Shown one piece after another: positions 7,895-15,766 of a stretch of 30,593 bases of DNA (its first letter is position 1; every line of letters begins with the position of its first letter). The position numbers were made by a program, and so were the translations under genes. This DNA is from Candidatus Dormiibacterota bacterium (GTDB lineage: Bacteria; Chloroflexota; Dormibacteria; Aeolococcales; Bog-877), in the NCBI GenBank assembly GCA_030038765.1, contig JASHRA010000114.1:1-30593 (forward strand), given 5' to 3'. Under the pieces are notes generated by a model. That model was not told the origin of the DNA, ran no database searches, and saw only the letters and a program-made list of their open reading frames with translations.

Positions 7895-8839
7895 TCAGGC
7901 CCGGCCGGCGGCCCGGGGGGCGGCGGCGCCCTCCCCCACGACCTGGAAGGCCTGGGGCACGGGGCCGCGCCAGCCCTCGGGGTGGAAGATCCGGGCCAGG
8001 ATCTCGATGCCGTCCACCAGCCGGGGCCCGGGGCGGTTGAAGTACCAGGAGCCGTCGACGGCGAAGACGCGGCCCTGGCGCACCGCCGGGAGCTTGGACC
8101 AGCCCTTGAGCTTGGCCAGGGCCGGGGCCTGCTCCAGGGCGCGCTCCAGGCGGTAGCCGCAGGGCATCAGCACGATGACTTCGGGCTGGGCCGCGGCCAG
8201 CTCGGCGGGCTCGATGACCCGGGAGCGGGTCCCCGGCTCGCCCAGGGCATCGGTGCCGCCGGCCGCCTCCACCTGGTCCGGCACCCAGTGGCCGGCCACC
8301 ATCAGGGGGTCGAGCCACTCCAGGCACGCCACCCGGGGCCGGCCCCGGCCTGCCACCGCGCCCCGGACCGCGTCCACCCGGGCCCAGAGGCCCCGAACCA
8401 GCTCCGCTGCCCGGGCCTGGGTGCCGGTCGCCTGCCCGACCTCCTCGATCGAGCGCATCACCTCGGCCAGGGAGGTGGGCTCCAGGGAGAGGACCGAGGG
8501 CCGCCCCGGGAGCAGCTTGGCCGCCTCCATCACCTGGGGATAGGCGACGGCGCAGACCGGGCACAGCTCCTGGGTCACGATGAGGTCCGGCCGGGCCCGC
8601 CCCAGCGCCTCCTGGTCCAGCCCGTAGAGGCTGCTGCCCTGGTGCAGCGCCTCGCGCACGTGGCGGTCCACCTCGGCGGGGGCGGCGGCCCGCAACTCCA
8701 GGTCGTCTCGGGTCAGGACCGGCTTGTACTCCGCCTGGGGAGGGAAGTCGCACTCGTGGGTGACCCCCACCAGGCTCGGGCCCAGGCCGAGCGCGAAGCA
8801 GATCTCAGTGGCGCTGGGCAGCAGCGAGACGATCCGCAC
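7895..8839 (-). CDS. Cobalamin/siderophore-type binding protein (BtuF-like fold) without a signal peptide
   Basis: The 314-residue protein begins MRIVSLLPSATEICFALGLG, the typical start of the mature BtuF/FepB-type class III binding-protein fold. Other family marks are PDLIVTQELCPVCAV in the first lobe, ACLEWLDPLMVAGHWVPD in the second and KLPAVRQGRVFAVDGSWYFNRPGPRL near the end. No signal peptide or lipobox precedes the domain and no permease or ATPase is nearby, so it is probably a cytoplasmic, stand-alone member. Such orphans are known in many bacteria and are usually labelled cobalamin-binding. Ligand and role are not established. The GTG start is 9 bases after the yhaN stop, so it is in the same operon. 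The CPVC pair might bind metal or form a disulfide. Confidence 0.85.
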   Translation of the reverse strand: MRIVSLLPSATEICFALGLGPSLVGVTHECDFPPQAEYKPVLTRDDLELRAAAPAEVDRHVREALHQGSSLYGLDQEALGRARPDLIVTQELCPVCAVAYPQVMEAAKLLPGRPSVLSLEPTSLAEVMRSIEEVGQATGTQARAAELVRGLWARVDAVRGAVAGRGRPRVACLEWLDPLMVAGHWVPDQVEAAGGTDALGEPGTRSRVIEPAELAAAQPEVIVLMPCGYRLERALEQAPALAKLKGWSKLPAVRQGRVFAVDGSWYFNRPGPRLVDGIEILARIFHPEGWRGPVPQAFQVVGEGAAAPRAAGRA

Positions 8840-8848
8840 CGGTTCTGC

Positions 8849-11323
8849 TCACCCCTCCTGGACGGCGGCGGCCTCGACTGGCTCCTCGGTCCGGCCCTCG
8901 GCCGGGACCAACGGCATGGTCAGGATAGGGACTTCGTTGCGCTTGGCCCAGGAGCCGACCCTGGTCTCGTGGGAGAAGAGCACCACCTGGGTGCCCTGGC
9001 TCAGCTCCCTCAGGCTGTCGAGCAGGGCCAGGCAGCGAGCATCGTCGGCGCTCACGGTGGGGTCGTCGAAGAAGAGCGGCACCGGCTCGCCCTCCGGCGA
9101 CAGGGCCCGGGCCAGCACCATCCGGAGCGCCACGTAGAGCTGCTCGCGCGTCCCCTGGGAGAGGTCCCGGACCGCGATCTGGGCGCCGGAGTCCCCGCTG
9201 GAGACGTGCATGGCCAGGTCCTGGGGGTCGACCCAGGCCTGCTGGTAGCGCTGGCCGGTGATCGCCGGCAGCCAGTTGCGCAGGCCCTCCGCCAGCACCG
9301 GCGCCAGGTCCCGGTGGACCTTGCCCTCGGACTTCTCCAGCTCCGAGAGGGCCAGCTTCACCGCCGCCTCCGCCGCCTCCAGCCGCTGGACCTGCGCCTC
9401 CAGCTCCGCCACCCGCTCCTCGATCTGGGCCACGTCGCCCACCTGGGCCAGCTGCTGGTTGAGGCTGCCCTCCATCGGCAGCAGCTCCTCGCGGACGCGG
9501 TCGACATCGGCCCGGGCCCCGTCGTAGAGGCCGCGGAGCTCGTCGGCGGGCACGCCCTGGGGCAGGTCGGGCGGGACCGAGCACCGCGCCAGCTCCTCCT
9601 GGAGCTGCTTCAGCTGCTTGGCGATGGCCTTGGGCTCGCGGCCGGCCAGGCGCTCCGTGCGCCGGCCCTCCAGCTCCTTCCGCTGCTGGGCCGCGTCCTC
9701 GGCCTCGATGAGGCTGTGCAGGCGGCCGGCCAGCTCCTCGGCGAGCTTGACCGGGTCGTTGCCGCTGATGCCGACGCGCTTGGCGCGCGAGACCAGCTCC
9801 GCCTTGTAGCGCTCCGCCGTGGCGGCCCAGGTGGCGCGCTGCTGCGCCTCCTCTATGGCGGTGGGCAGCTGCTGCTCCAGCTGGCGCAGGTGGTCCAGCT
9901 CGGGAGGGGCGACGCCCAGCTCGGAGAGGCGCTTGCCGGCCTGGTCCCGCCCCGCCTCCACCTTGGCCCGGGCCTGGTTGGCCTTGGCCACCTCCGGGTC
10001 CCCGGCGCGCACCGCCCGGCGCAGCTGGGAGACGGAGGTGAAGCCGCCCGCCGCCAGCAGCAGCTTGATCCGCCGCTGCATGGTGAGGAAGAAGGTGGCG
10101 GTGATCACCAGGGCCACCAGCCCGCCGGCGACGTAGCCGATCCCGGACTGGCCGCTGGGGAGGGTGACCCCGCGCAGGATGAGGAGGATCCCGGCGATCC
10201 CGCCCACCAGGGCCAGGACGTCCGCGGTCCAGCGGTGCAGGGCGATCCGGCGCCGGTCCAGGAGGTCCAGGCGCCCGGGCGCGTCGGAGCGGTCGGGGAG
10301 CTCGGGCAGGGGCTCCTCCAGGGCCCGGATGAGGAAGGCCAGCTCGCCCGGCTGGGTCTTGCCCGCCAGCCCCTGGAGCTCGGCGTCGCCGCTGCCCGCC
10401 TCGTGGGCCTTGGCCTCCGCCTCCTGCCACTGCTTGGCCAGGGGGCGGACCCCAGTGGCCACGTCGCGGAGCATGGCTGGGTCCTTGGGCAGCTTGGGCG
10501 TGGGGATGGCCTCGATCTCGCGGTCCAGCCCCGAGATGGCCTCCTGGTCCTGCTCCAGCTCCGCCACCTGGGCCCCCTTCCAGTTGGCCTCGGCCTGGGC
10601 CGCCGCCTGCTCCAGGCGCCCGCGCTCGGAGCGGAGCTGCTCCACCCGGGCCAGCTCCTCGGCGAACTCGGAGTGCGCCCGGACCGCCTGCTCGCACTCG
10701 CCGCGCGCCGTGTCCAGGCCCCGGCGCGCGCCGTCCAGCGGCCGCTCGCGCGTGTGGTCGCCGCGGATGTGCTCGGTGCGCCACTTCGTTAGGAGATCGA
10801 TGGCGGCGCGCGCCGTGCCGTCGCTGCCGGAGGTGGAGCTGGCCCGCTGCAGGTCGTCCTGGAGCGAGCCACCGCTGAGGCTCAGGATCTGGTCCTGGGC
10901 CACGGTGGAGACGGCGAGGAAGGCGTCCCGGCTCATGCCCAGCTTGACCGAGACGTCCACGGCCCGGCCCCGGCGGAACTCGTCGGTGACGTCGCCCCCC
11001 CGGACGAGGTCGAAGACGTGGCAGTTGTCGGGGTCGTCGAGGTCGCGGACGAAGCGGTAGCGGCCGCCCTGCAGCTCCACCTCGGTCTCCACCAGGAACT
11101 GCTTGCCCTGCCAGGGGCGGAAGCGGCGGATGACCTCCTCCGTCTCCTTCAGCTGGCGGCCGCGGGAGTTCAGGACCAGGCCGCAGAGGCCCACCCGGAG
11201 GGCGGTGTGGAGGGTGCTCTTGCCGGACTCGTTGGGGCCCCCGATGAGGGTCAGGTGCTCGTCCAGCTTGAAGCGCCCACTGAGGGCGCCGAAGCTCTGC
11301 ATCCGGACCGCCAGGACCCTCAT
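8849..11323 (-). CDS. yhaN: YhaN/SbcC-like ATPase with a central membrane hairpin
   Basis: This is an 824-residue SMC/Rad50-related ATPase. The N-terminal Walker A is GGPNESGKSTL (residues about 28-38). The C-terminal lobe carries the signature LSQGTREQ (about 721) and Walker B PLFFDDPTVSADD (about 749), followed by the H-loop VVLFSHETR. Between them are Glu/Ala/Arg-rich coiled-coil stretches interrupted at about residues 365-415 by two strong hydrophobic segments (LALVGGIAGILLILRGV and GLVALVITATFFLTM). This central hairpin is the hallmark of Bacillus YhaN rather than classical SbcC. Its partner YhaO lies 31 bases upstream. The pair should make a membrane-tethered SbcCD-like nuclease complex. 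ATG 11323 is preceded by GGAGG with a 7-base spacer. Function in DNA repair is inferred from the family. Confidence 0.9.
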   Translation of the reverse strand: MRVLAVRMQSFGALSGRFKLDEHLTLIGGPNESGKSTLHTALRVGLCGLVLNSRGRQLKETEEVIRRFRPWQGKQFLVETEVELQGGRYRFVRDLDDPDNCHVFDLVRGGDVTDEFRRGRAVDVSVKLGMSRDAFLAVSTVAQDQILSLSGGSLQDDLQRASSTSGSDGTARAAIDLLTKWRTEHIRGDHTRERPLDGARRGLDTARGECEQAVRAHSEFAEELARVEQLRSERGRLEQAAAQAEANWKGAQVAELEQDQEAISGLDREIEAIPTPKLPKDPAMLRDVATGVRPLAKQWQEAEAKAHEAGSGDAELQGLAGKTQPGELAFLIRALEEPLPELPDRSDAPGRLDLLDRRRIALHRWTADVLALVGGIAGILLILRGVTLPSGQSGIGYVAGGLVALVITATFFLTMQRRIKLLLAAGGFTSVSQLRRAVRAGDPEVAKANQARAKVEAGRDQAGKRLSELGVAPPELDHLRQLEQQLPTAIEEAQQRATWAATAERYKAELVSRAKRVGISGNDPVKLAEELAGRLHSLIEAEDAAQQRKELEGRRTERLAGREPKAIAKQLKQLQEELARCSVPPDLPQGVPADELRGLYDGARADVDRVREELLPMEGSLNQQLAQVGDVAQIEERVAELEAQVQRLEAAEAAVKLALSELEKSEGKVHRDLAPVLAEGLRNWLPAITGQRYQQAWVDPQDLAMHVSSGDSGAQIAVRDLSQGTREQLYVALRMVLARALSPEGEPVPLFFDDPTVSADDARCLALLDSLRELSQGTQVVLFSHETRVGSWAKRNEVPILTMPLVPAEGRTEEPVEAAAVQEG

Positions 11324-11354
11324 CGGCGGTCCTCCGGGAGCGCTGCGGGGCGGC

Positions 11355-12446
11355 TCACAGGATGCTCGGCTCCAGCCCCCGGAGCGCCTCCAGGCCGGCC
11401 CGGAGCGCGGCCTGCACCAGCTCCGAGTCGCGGTCCGGGCGGTCCATCAGGTTGCGGTAGAACTCGCCCCTTATGTCCGGCGAGCGCCGCAGCGTGTCCG
11501 GGTCCAGGGCGGGGCGGGTGGCGAAGACGACCTCGACGCAGCGGCCTCCCTCACGGAGGCGGTCGGCCAGCCCGCTGCGGCTGATCTGGAGGCCGAGGTC
11601 CAGCTCGCCCACCAGGTGGAGCCGGGCACCGCTGTTCTCGCCTCCCGGCAGGACGGCCTGGCAGCGGCTCACCAGGGCCTCCGAGTTGGTGCAGCCGGTG
11701 ACCTCGACCTGGACCTCGCTGAGGCTGTAGGTGCTGAGCTTGTGGATCTTGACAACCGGCACCTCTGGCTCCAGGTCCACCTCCGCCGCGCCGCGCTCGC
11801 CGAGCTCGCCGAAGGTGAGCGGCTCGGGGTTGCCGGGGTAGACCAGGCGCTCCGTCACGCGCGGGGTGTGGAAGTGGCCGAGGAGGCCGAAGCGGAAGCC
11901 GGCCTGGGCCAGCTCGGCCTCGTCGAAGGGGGCATGGTCCTCCTTGCCCTCGCCCTGGAAGTTCAGCTGGCCCCGCTCGGAGCCGTGGAAGAGGGCGATC
12001 GCCGGGGTCCCCTCGGGGACCCGGAAGCCGGCCAGCAGGTTGCCCGTGCCCTTGGGCTTGGTGTGGGCGATGCCGAAGATGCGCAGTCCCTCCAGCTCGA
12101 AGGGGGTGAACTCGCCCTCGCGGAAGACGTGCACGTTCTCCGGCCACCCCTGGGTGGCGTAGGGGGAGGCGTCGTGGAAGTAGTCGTGGTTGCCCGGGGC
12201 CAGGAGCACGGGGCAGGGGAGCTGCGCCAGCTGCTCGGCAATGAAGCTGGAGGTGTCCTGGCGGGTGCGCTGGTCCTCGAAGAGGTCGCCCCCGCAGGTG
12301 AGCGCGTCCACCTTCAGCTCGCCGGCCAGCCGGACCAGGTTGGAGAACGTCTGGCGCAGCGCCGCCCGGCGCTTGTCCGCCACATCCGCTCCCAGGCCGG
12401 TGAATGAAGTGTCGAGATGGATGTCGGCGCAGTGGAGCACTCGCAT
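11355..12446 (-). CDS. yhaO: YhaO/SbcD-like metallophosphoesterase (DNA exonuclease)
   Basis: The 363-residue protein has the full calcineurin-like phosphoesterase motif set. In order these are CADIHLDTS (DxH), CGGDLFED (GD), APGNHDYF (GNHD), ALFHGSE and LLGHFHTP (GHxH), which bind two metal ions. The C-terminal part is a capping and partner-binding domain as in SbcD/Mre11. It is the nuclease subunit expected to work with the YhaN-like ATPase encoded immediately downstream. ATG 12446 was chosen because the conserved domain begins at once (MRVLHCADIHL) and a CATATT hexamer lies exactly 7 bases upstream. The frame extends 22 codons further without supporting homology. It is divergent from the small gene at 12521. 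Confidence 0.92.
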   Translation of the reverse strand: MRVLHCADIHLDTSFTGLGADVADKRRAALRQTFSNLVRLAGELKVDALTCGGDLFEDQRTRQDTSSFIAEQLAQLPCPVLLAPGNHDYFHDASPYATQGWPENVHVFREGEFTPFELEGLRIFGIAHTKPKGTGNLLAGFRVPEGTPAIALFHGSERGQLNFQGEGKEDHAPFDEAELAQAGFRFGLLGHFHTPRVTERLVYPGNPEPLTFGELGERGAAEVDLEPEVPVVKIHKLSTYSLSEVQVEVTGCTNSEALVSRCQAVLPGGENSGARLHLVGELDLGLQISRSGLADRLREGGRCVEVVFATRPALDPDTLRRSPDIRGEFYRNLMDRPDRDSELVQAALRAGLEALRGLEPSIL

Positions 12447-12453
12447 CGCGGGA

Positions 12454-12459
12454 AATATG
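12454..12459 (-). promoter_or_regulatory. -10-like element (CATATT) of the yhaO operon
   Basis: On the minus strand CATATT is followed by exactly 7 bases and then the yhaO ATG. There is no ribosome-binding site in between. This fits a leaderless transcript. No clear -35 is seen. Confidence 0.4.
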
Positions 12460-12507
12460 CACCAAGCGGTGCCCTGGGGGGAATGCCAGTGACATTCACG
12501 TGACACG

Positions 12508-12513
12508 TACACT
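12508..12513 (+). promoter_or_regulatory. -10-like element (TACACT) before the small-protein/ABC operon
   Basis: TACACT is followed by 7 bases and a GTG at 12521, the same geometry as at yhaO and dxs. Two GTGACA direct repeats start at 12489 and 12500, 11 bases apart, and could be operator half-sites in this divergent region. Confidence 0.35.
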
Positions 12514-12520
12514 CAGCTTC

Positions 12521-12745
12521 GTGCCACCCATCCTCCCGCCGGGGCCGGTGGACGTCGCCCAGCGCGTCGTGCTGCGGCGCACCAGCCGCCTGGCCCCACA
12601 CTTCCTCAGCCAGGTGGTGCGCAAGCGCCTCGTCGGGCACCAGCTGGAGGCCGGCGAGCGCATCCTCTTCTTCCAGGTCGCCTTCACCGTGCCCACGGGC
12701 CTGGTCGAGGTCACCGACAGCACCAGCATCGAGTTCCTTGATTGA
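12521..12745 (+). CDS. Small protein of unknown function upstream of an ABC exporter
   Basis: This is a 74-residue product if GTG 12521 is used (81 residues from GTG 12500). It contains a Pro-rich start (PPILPPGPVD), a basic helical middle (RTSRLAPHFLSQVVRKRL) and a hydrophobic strand-like end (RILFFQVAFTVPTGLVEV). Third codon positions are strongly G/C, as in real genes here. Its stop overlaps the TTG start of the next ABC ATPase by 8 bases, so the two are translationally coupled. No family is recognised and no membrane segment is certain. A role as accessory or regulator of the exporter is possible from position only. Confidence 0.6.
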   Translation: MPPILPPGPVDVAQRVVLRRTSRLAPHFLSQVVRKRLVGHQLEAGERILFFQVAFTVPTGLVEVTDSTSIEFLD

Positions 12746-13667
12746 GACCGCGGCGGGCGCCCCCTCGCTGCAGGCGAGGGAGCTGAGCCGCCGCTTCGGC
12801 AACGGCCGCGGCGTCGGGCCGGTGACCCTGCAGGTGGCCCCGGGCGAGGTCCAGGCCATCGTCGGGCCCAACGGCAGCGGCAAGACGACGCTGCTGCGCT
12901 GCCTGGCCACGCGCTCGCGCCCCAGCTCCGGGGAGCTCATCTGGTTCGGCTCCCCGGACCCAAGGGCGGCCCGGCACCGCCTGGCGGTCGTCTTCGACGC
13001 CACCGCCCACGCCGACGAGCTCAGCAGCTGGGACAACCTCTCCTTCTTCGCCACCGCGAGGGGCGTCCCTCCCGAGCTCTGGGAGCCGGCCCTGCGCCAG
13101 TCCCCGGTGCTGGAGGTGGCCGACGACCCCATCTCCCGGCTCTCCTACGGCATGCGCCGCCGGGTGCTGCTGGACGAGGCCCTGGTGGGCTCCCCCCAGC
13201 TCCTGCTCCTGGACGAGCCGACCCTGGGGCTGGACGTGAGCGCCCGCCAGTGGCTGGTGGAGTCGCTGCGCGGGCGCGCCCGGGAGGGGCTGGCCAGCTG
13301 CGTCTCCACCAACGACACCGACTTCGTGGAGCAGGTCGCGACCAGGGTCTGCTTCCTGCTCGAGGGAAGGGTGCTGCGCAACGCCCCGCTCCAGGAGCTG
13401 CTGGCGGAGCTGGGCGGCACCCGCGAGATCCGCATCTCCTACCGCGGCCCGTCGCCCCGGGAGCGGCTGCTCCGCGTCGAGGGGGTGGAGCAGGCCAGCG
13501 AGACGGAGGGTGGCCTGCTGGTCCTGGCCCGCCAGCGCGAGGGCCTGTTGGCCGCCCTGCTGGCCGCCCTCGGCGAGCTGGACCGCAGCCTCCTCGACCT
13601 CACCGTCCGCGACCCCGGCCTCGCCGACTGCTTCCTCCGCCTCAGCGGCAGGGCGCTCGATGGCTGA
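12738..13667 (+). CDS. ABC transporter ATP-binding protein with degenerate catalytic motifs
   Basis: The 309-residue nucleotide-binding protein is of the ABC-2 exporter type. Walker A is GPNGSGKTT and Walker B is LLLLDEPTLGLD, both intact. Three other motifs are unusual. The Q-loop position reads VVFDAT, with no Gln. The signature is LSYGMRRR instead of LSGGQ. The H-loop position reads STNDTDFVE, where relatives have TTHDLDFVE, so Asn replaces His. A C-terminal extension of about 90 residues follows. The TTG start at 12738 overlaps the upstream small gene by 8 bases, and its own end overlaps the permease by 8 bases. It probably energises the membrane protein encoded next. The substrate is unknown. 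Confidence 0.9.
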   Translation: MIETAAGAPSLQARELSRRFGNGRGVGPVTLQVAPGEVQAIVGPNGSGKTTLLRCLATRSRPSSGELIWFGSPDPRAARHRLAVVFDATAHADELSSWDNLSFFATARGVPPELWEPALRQSPVLEVADDPISRLSYGMRRRVLLDEALVGSPQLLLLDEPTLGLDVSARQWLVESLRGRAREGLASCVSTNDTDFVEQVATRVCFLLEGRVLRNAPLQELLAELGGTREIRISYRGPSPRERLLRVEGVEQASETEGGLLVLARQREGLLAALLAALGELDRSLLDLTVRDPGLADCFLRLSGRALDG

Positions 13668-14430
13668 GCGGGCGAGCGCCGCCCCCAGCGCCAGCGCCAC
13701 CCTCGGGGCCGCCCGGAGGAGGACCCGCCTCTGGCAGCTGGAGCTGCGCGCCGACCTGGCCCGGCGCCGGGCGCTGGCGATCAAGCTCGCCTTCCCCCTG
13801 GTCCTGGTCATTCCCCTCATCACCACCGGGGCGCCGCCCTTCTTTGCCGGCATGCTCCTCACCGTCCTGGTGGCCATGATCGGCACGGTGGGGACCGGGG
13901 TCACCGTGACCCGGGCCCGGGGCTCCGGCTGGCTGGAGCGACTCGCCGTCCTGCCCCTGCCGGCCTGGCGCGTCGGCCTGGAGATCTTTCTCGCCAGCTG
14001 GCTGGTGGACTGCCTCCAGGGGACGCTGGTGGTGGCCCTCATCGCCATCACCCAGCGCCCCGACCCGGCCACGCTCCTCACCACCTGGCTCCTGGTGCTG
14101 GCCGCTCTGGCCTTCTCCGGCGCCATCGGGCTGGCCATCGCCGCCCTCACCGACCACCCGGGCGAGGCCATGCTCTACCTGGCCGTGGTGCTGGCCCCCA
14201 CCCTCTTCCTGGCCGGCATCTTCACCGGCGTGCCGGCCTCCGGCTTCCGCTACTGGACGGCCCAGGTGCTCCCCTACAGCTACCTCCACGAGGGCTTCCA
14301 GCTGCTGCTGGGAGGGAACCCGCCCTACGGCGACCCGCTCAGCTTCCTCATCGCGGCGGTCGTCTTCCTGGCCCTGGGGCTCGGAGCCAGCGCCAGCCTC
14401 GGCCGCTCCGTACTGAGCCGGGGCGCCTGA
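13660..14430 (+). CDS. ABC-2 type transporter permease
   Basis: The 256-residue protein has a short polar N-terminus and about six hydrophobic segments, for example IKLAFPLVLVIPLITTG, FFAGMLLTVLVAMIGTV and LLTTWLLVLAALAFSGAIGL. TRARGSGWLERLAVLPLPAWRVGL is the coupling-helix region typical of ABC-2 permeases. It should pair with the ATPase just upstream, whose stop it overlaps by 8 bases. ATG 13660 was chosen on that overlap, since the frame upstream is only a shadow of the ATPase. It lacks clear CcmB or DrrB signatures, so the exported substrate cannot be named. Confidence 0.88.
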   Translation: MAERASAAPSASATLGAARRRTRLWQLELRADLARRRALAIKLAFPLVLVIPLITTGAPPFFAGMLLTVLVAMIGTVGTGVTVTRARGSGWLERLAVLPLPAWRVGLEIFLASWLVDCLQGTLVVALIAITQRPDPATLLTTWLLVLAALAFSGAIGLAIAALTDHPGEAMLYLAVVLAPTLFLAGIFTGVPASGFRYWTAQVLPYSYLHEGFQLLLGGNPPYGDPLSFLIAAVVFLALGLGASASLGRSVLSRGA

Positions 14431-14444
14431 CCCGAGCTGGAGGT

Positions 14445-14460
14445 GGGGCGGGCGGGCGGG
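14445..14460 (+). other. Potential G-quadruplex tract between convergent genes
   Basis: Four G runs of at least three bases are separated by single C bases (GGGGCGGGCGGGCGGG). The tract lies 14 bases after the permease stop and before the converging surface-protein gene. It might pause transcription from the left. Its formation is not proven. Confidence 0.4.
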
Positions 14461-14476
14461 CGGTAGCTCTAGCCCG

Positions 14477-15664
14477 TCAGCTGCGGTGCAGCGAGCGGTC
14501 CCGGCGCCAGACCCAGAGCCCCGCCAGCCCGATCCCGAAGCCGAGCGCTACCAGGACGGCGCTGAGGCCGAGGTCCAGATCCGCTCCGGTGTCGGGCGTG
14601 TGCGCCGCCAGGACACCGCCCGCCGGAGTGCCGGAGGGCGAGGGGCTGGAGGTGCTGGCCCCGAGCCCGCCGCCGGTCGGCGTCACGCTGGGACTCGGGC
14701 TGGGACTGTTGCCGCTGGTCGGGGCGCCGCTCGGCGAACCGGTGGGCGTCGCGCAGGGGCTGTGCTTGGGGGTGGGCTTCGGGCTTGAGCTCCAACTGGC
14801 CGACGGCTTTGGGGTCAGACTCTCGCTCGCCGAGGGCTGGGGCGTTGCAGTGCTGCTGGGTGTCGGGTGCGGCGTCGGGCTCACGCTAGACGTCGGGCTG
14901 GGGCTCTTGCCTCCGCTCGGGGTCCCGGTTGGAGTCGGACACGGGGTGCAGATGCTGGTGGGCGCGCCGCTCGGGCTTCCGGTCGGGCTCGCAGTCCAAC
15001 TGGGGCTCGGAGACGGCGACGAGCCACCGCTGGGCGATGGGGATGGTGTGGGGCACTTGCCGCTGAAGGTGGCGCTGAGCAGCACCGTCGCCGCGCCGCC
15101 CTGGTAGGCGTTGCCGGACTGGAGCGGCAGATGCCACTTGACTTGGATGACGGCGGCGTAGCCCTGGTGCACGGTCCCCTTGGTCAGCAACTGGTCCCGG
15201 TCCGAGCTCCGGCAATAGTTGGCGTTGGGGTAGGCCGCGTCACAGAGGACCGTGCCGATCCCGTAGCGCTCGCCGCTGTAGACGTTGCTGAGGCTCACTT
15301 GGAGGCCGCTGGCGGTCTGGCCGTCCAACAAGGCCTCGGTGCCGAGCCCCACGCCGAGCTGGGTCCCACTGGCATGCGAGTCCGTGCTCACGCTGAGAGC
15401 GGCGTAGGCGGGGGCGTTGCCCCGGCTCTGGGGCTCGCGGAAGGTGATCTGGCAAGAGCCCGAATCACCCGGGGCAATCTGGGTCGGGAAATGGGTGCAG
15501 CCGGGTATCGAGAGGCCGACCCCGGCCGCGACCGGCGTGACCGCAGCCACGCCCACGGCCACGCCGACGGTCAGGAACAGGGCTCCGAGGAAGCCGAGTG
15601 CCGGACCTGCCAGTGGGCGGCGTCGGGGCCGGGAGGCGGACACCCTCAACCCACCCTGCCTCAC
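14477..15664 (-). CDS. Surface protein with a TasA-like domain, Pro/Ser/Thr stalk and sortase-like TPDTG tail
   Basis: The product is 395 residues. A basic n-region and hydrophobic segment (GPALGFLGALFLTVGVAVG) form an export signal. Residues about 50-210 resemble the TasA/camelysin beta-sandwich (IAPGDSGSCQITF; APAYAALSVSTDS; GNAYQGGAATVLLSATF) and contain five cysteines. A stalk of about 130 residues is made almost wholly of Pro, Ser, Thr and Gly. The C-terminus has AHTPDTG, a hydrophobic helix (LSAVLVALGFGIGLAGLWVW) and RRDR, the layout of a sortase cell-wall sorting signal with TPDTG in place of LPxTG. It follows the second SipW-substrate module on the same strand and could anchor fibres to the wall. 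Starts at GTG 15664 or at in-frame TTG and GTG codons just downstream are all possible. Confidence 0.8.
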   Translation of the reverse strand: MRQGGLRVSASRPRRRPLAGPALGFLGALFLTVGVAVGVAAVTPVAAGVGLSIPGCTHFPTQIAPGDSGSCQITFREPQSRGNAPAYAALSVSTDSHASGTQLGVGLGTEALLDGQTASGLQVSLSNVYSGERYGIGTVLCDAAYPNANYCRSSDRDQLLTKGTVHQGYAAVIQVKWHLPLQSGNAYQGGAATVLLSATFSGKCPTPSPSPSGGSSPSPSPSWTASPTGSPSGAPTSICTPCPTPTGTPSGGKSPSPTSSVSPTPHPTPSSTATPQPSASESLTPKPSASWSSSPKPTPKHSPCATPTGSPSGAPTSGNSPSPSPSVTPTGGGLGASTSSPSPSGTPAGGVLAAHTPDTGADLDLGLSAVLVALGFGIGLAGLWVWRRDRSLHRS

Positions 15665-15760
15665 GGGACCAATCTCCCCGCGGAGCCCCCCGCAGGGATC
15701 TCCCCGCCCCTTCCGTTCGCCAATCGAAGTACCCCCCTCTCCAGAGCCGCGCTTCCCGCC

Positions 15761-15766
15761 ATTCTA
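15761..15766 (-). promoter_or_regulatory. -10-like element (TAGAAT) upstream of the stalk protein gene
   Basis: TAGAAT on the minus strand lies about 97 bases before GTG 15664, downstream of the preceding terminator hairpin. This would let the stalk gene be transcribed on its own. No convincing -35 was found. Confidence 0.3.

Noticed and set aside
7586..10792. 1068-codon plus-strand frame opposite the YhaN-like gene
   Set aside because: It is an antisense shadow in GC-rich DNA, of low complexity (Gly, Leu, Gln, Arg) and without motifs.
14589..15107. Repeated short tracts in the stalk gene that looked like a DNA tandem repeat
   Set aside because: The repetition comes from Pro/Ser/Thr/Gly codons of the stalk. 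Unit length and sequence vary, so it is a low-complexity protein region and not a defined tandem array.
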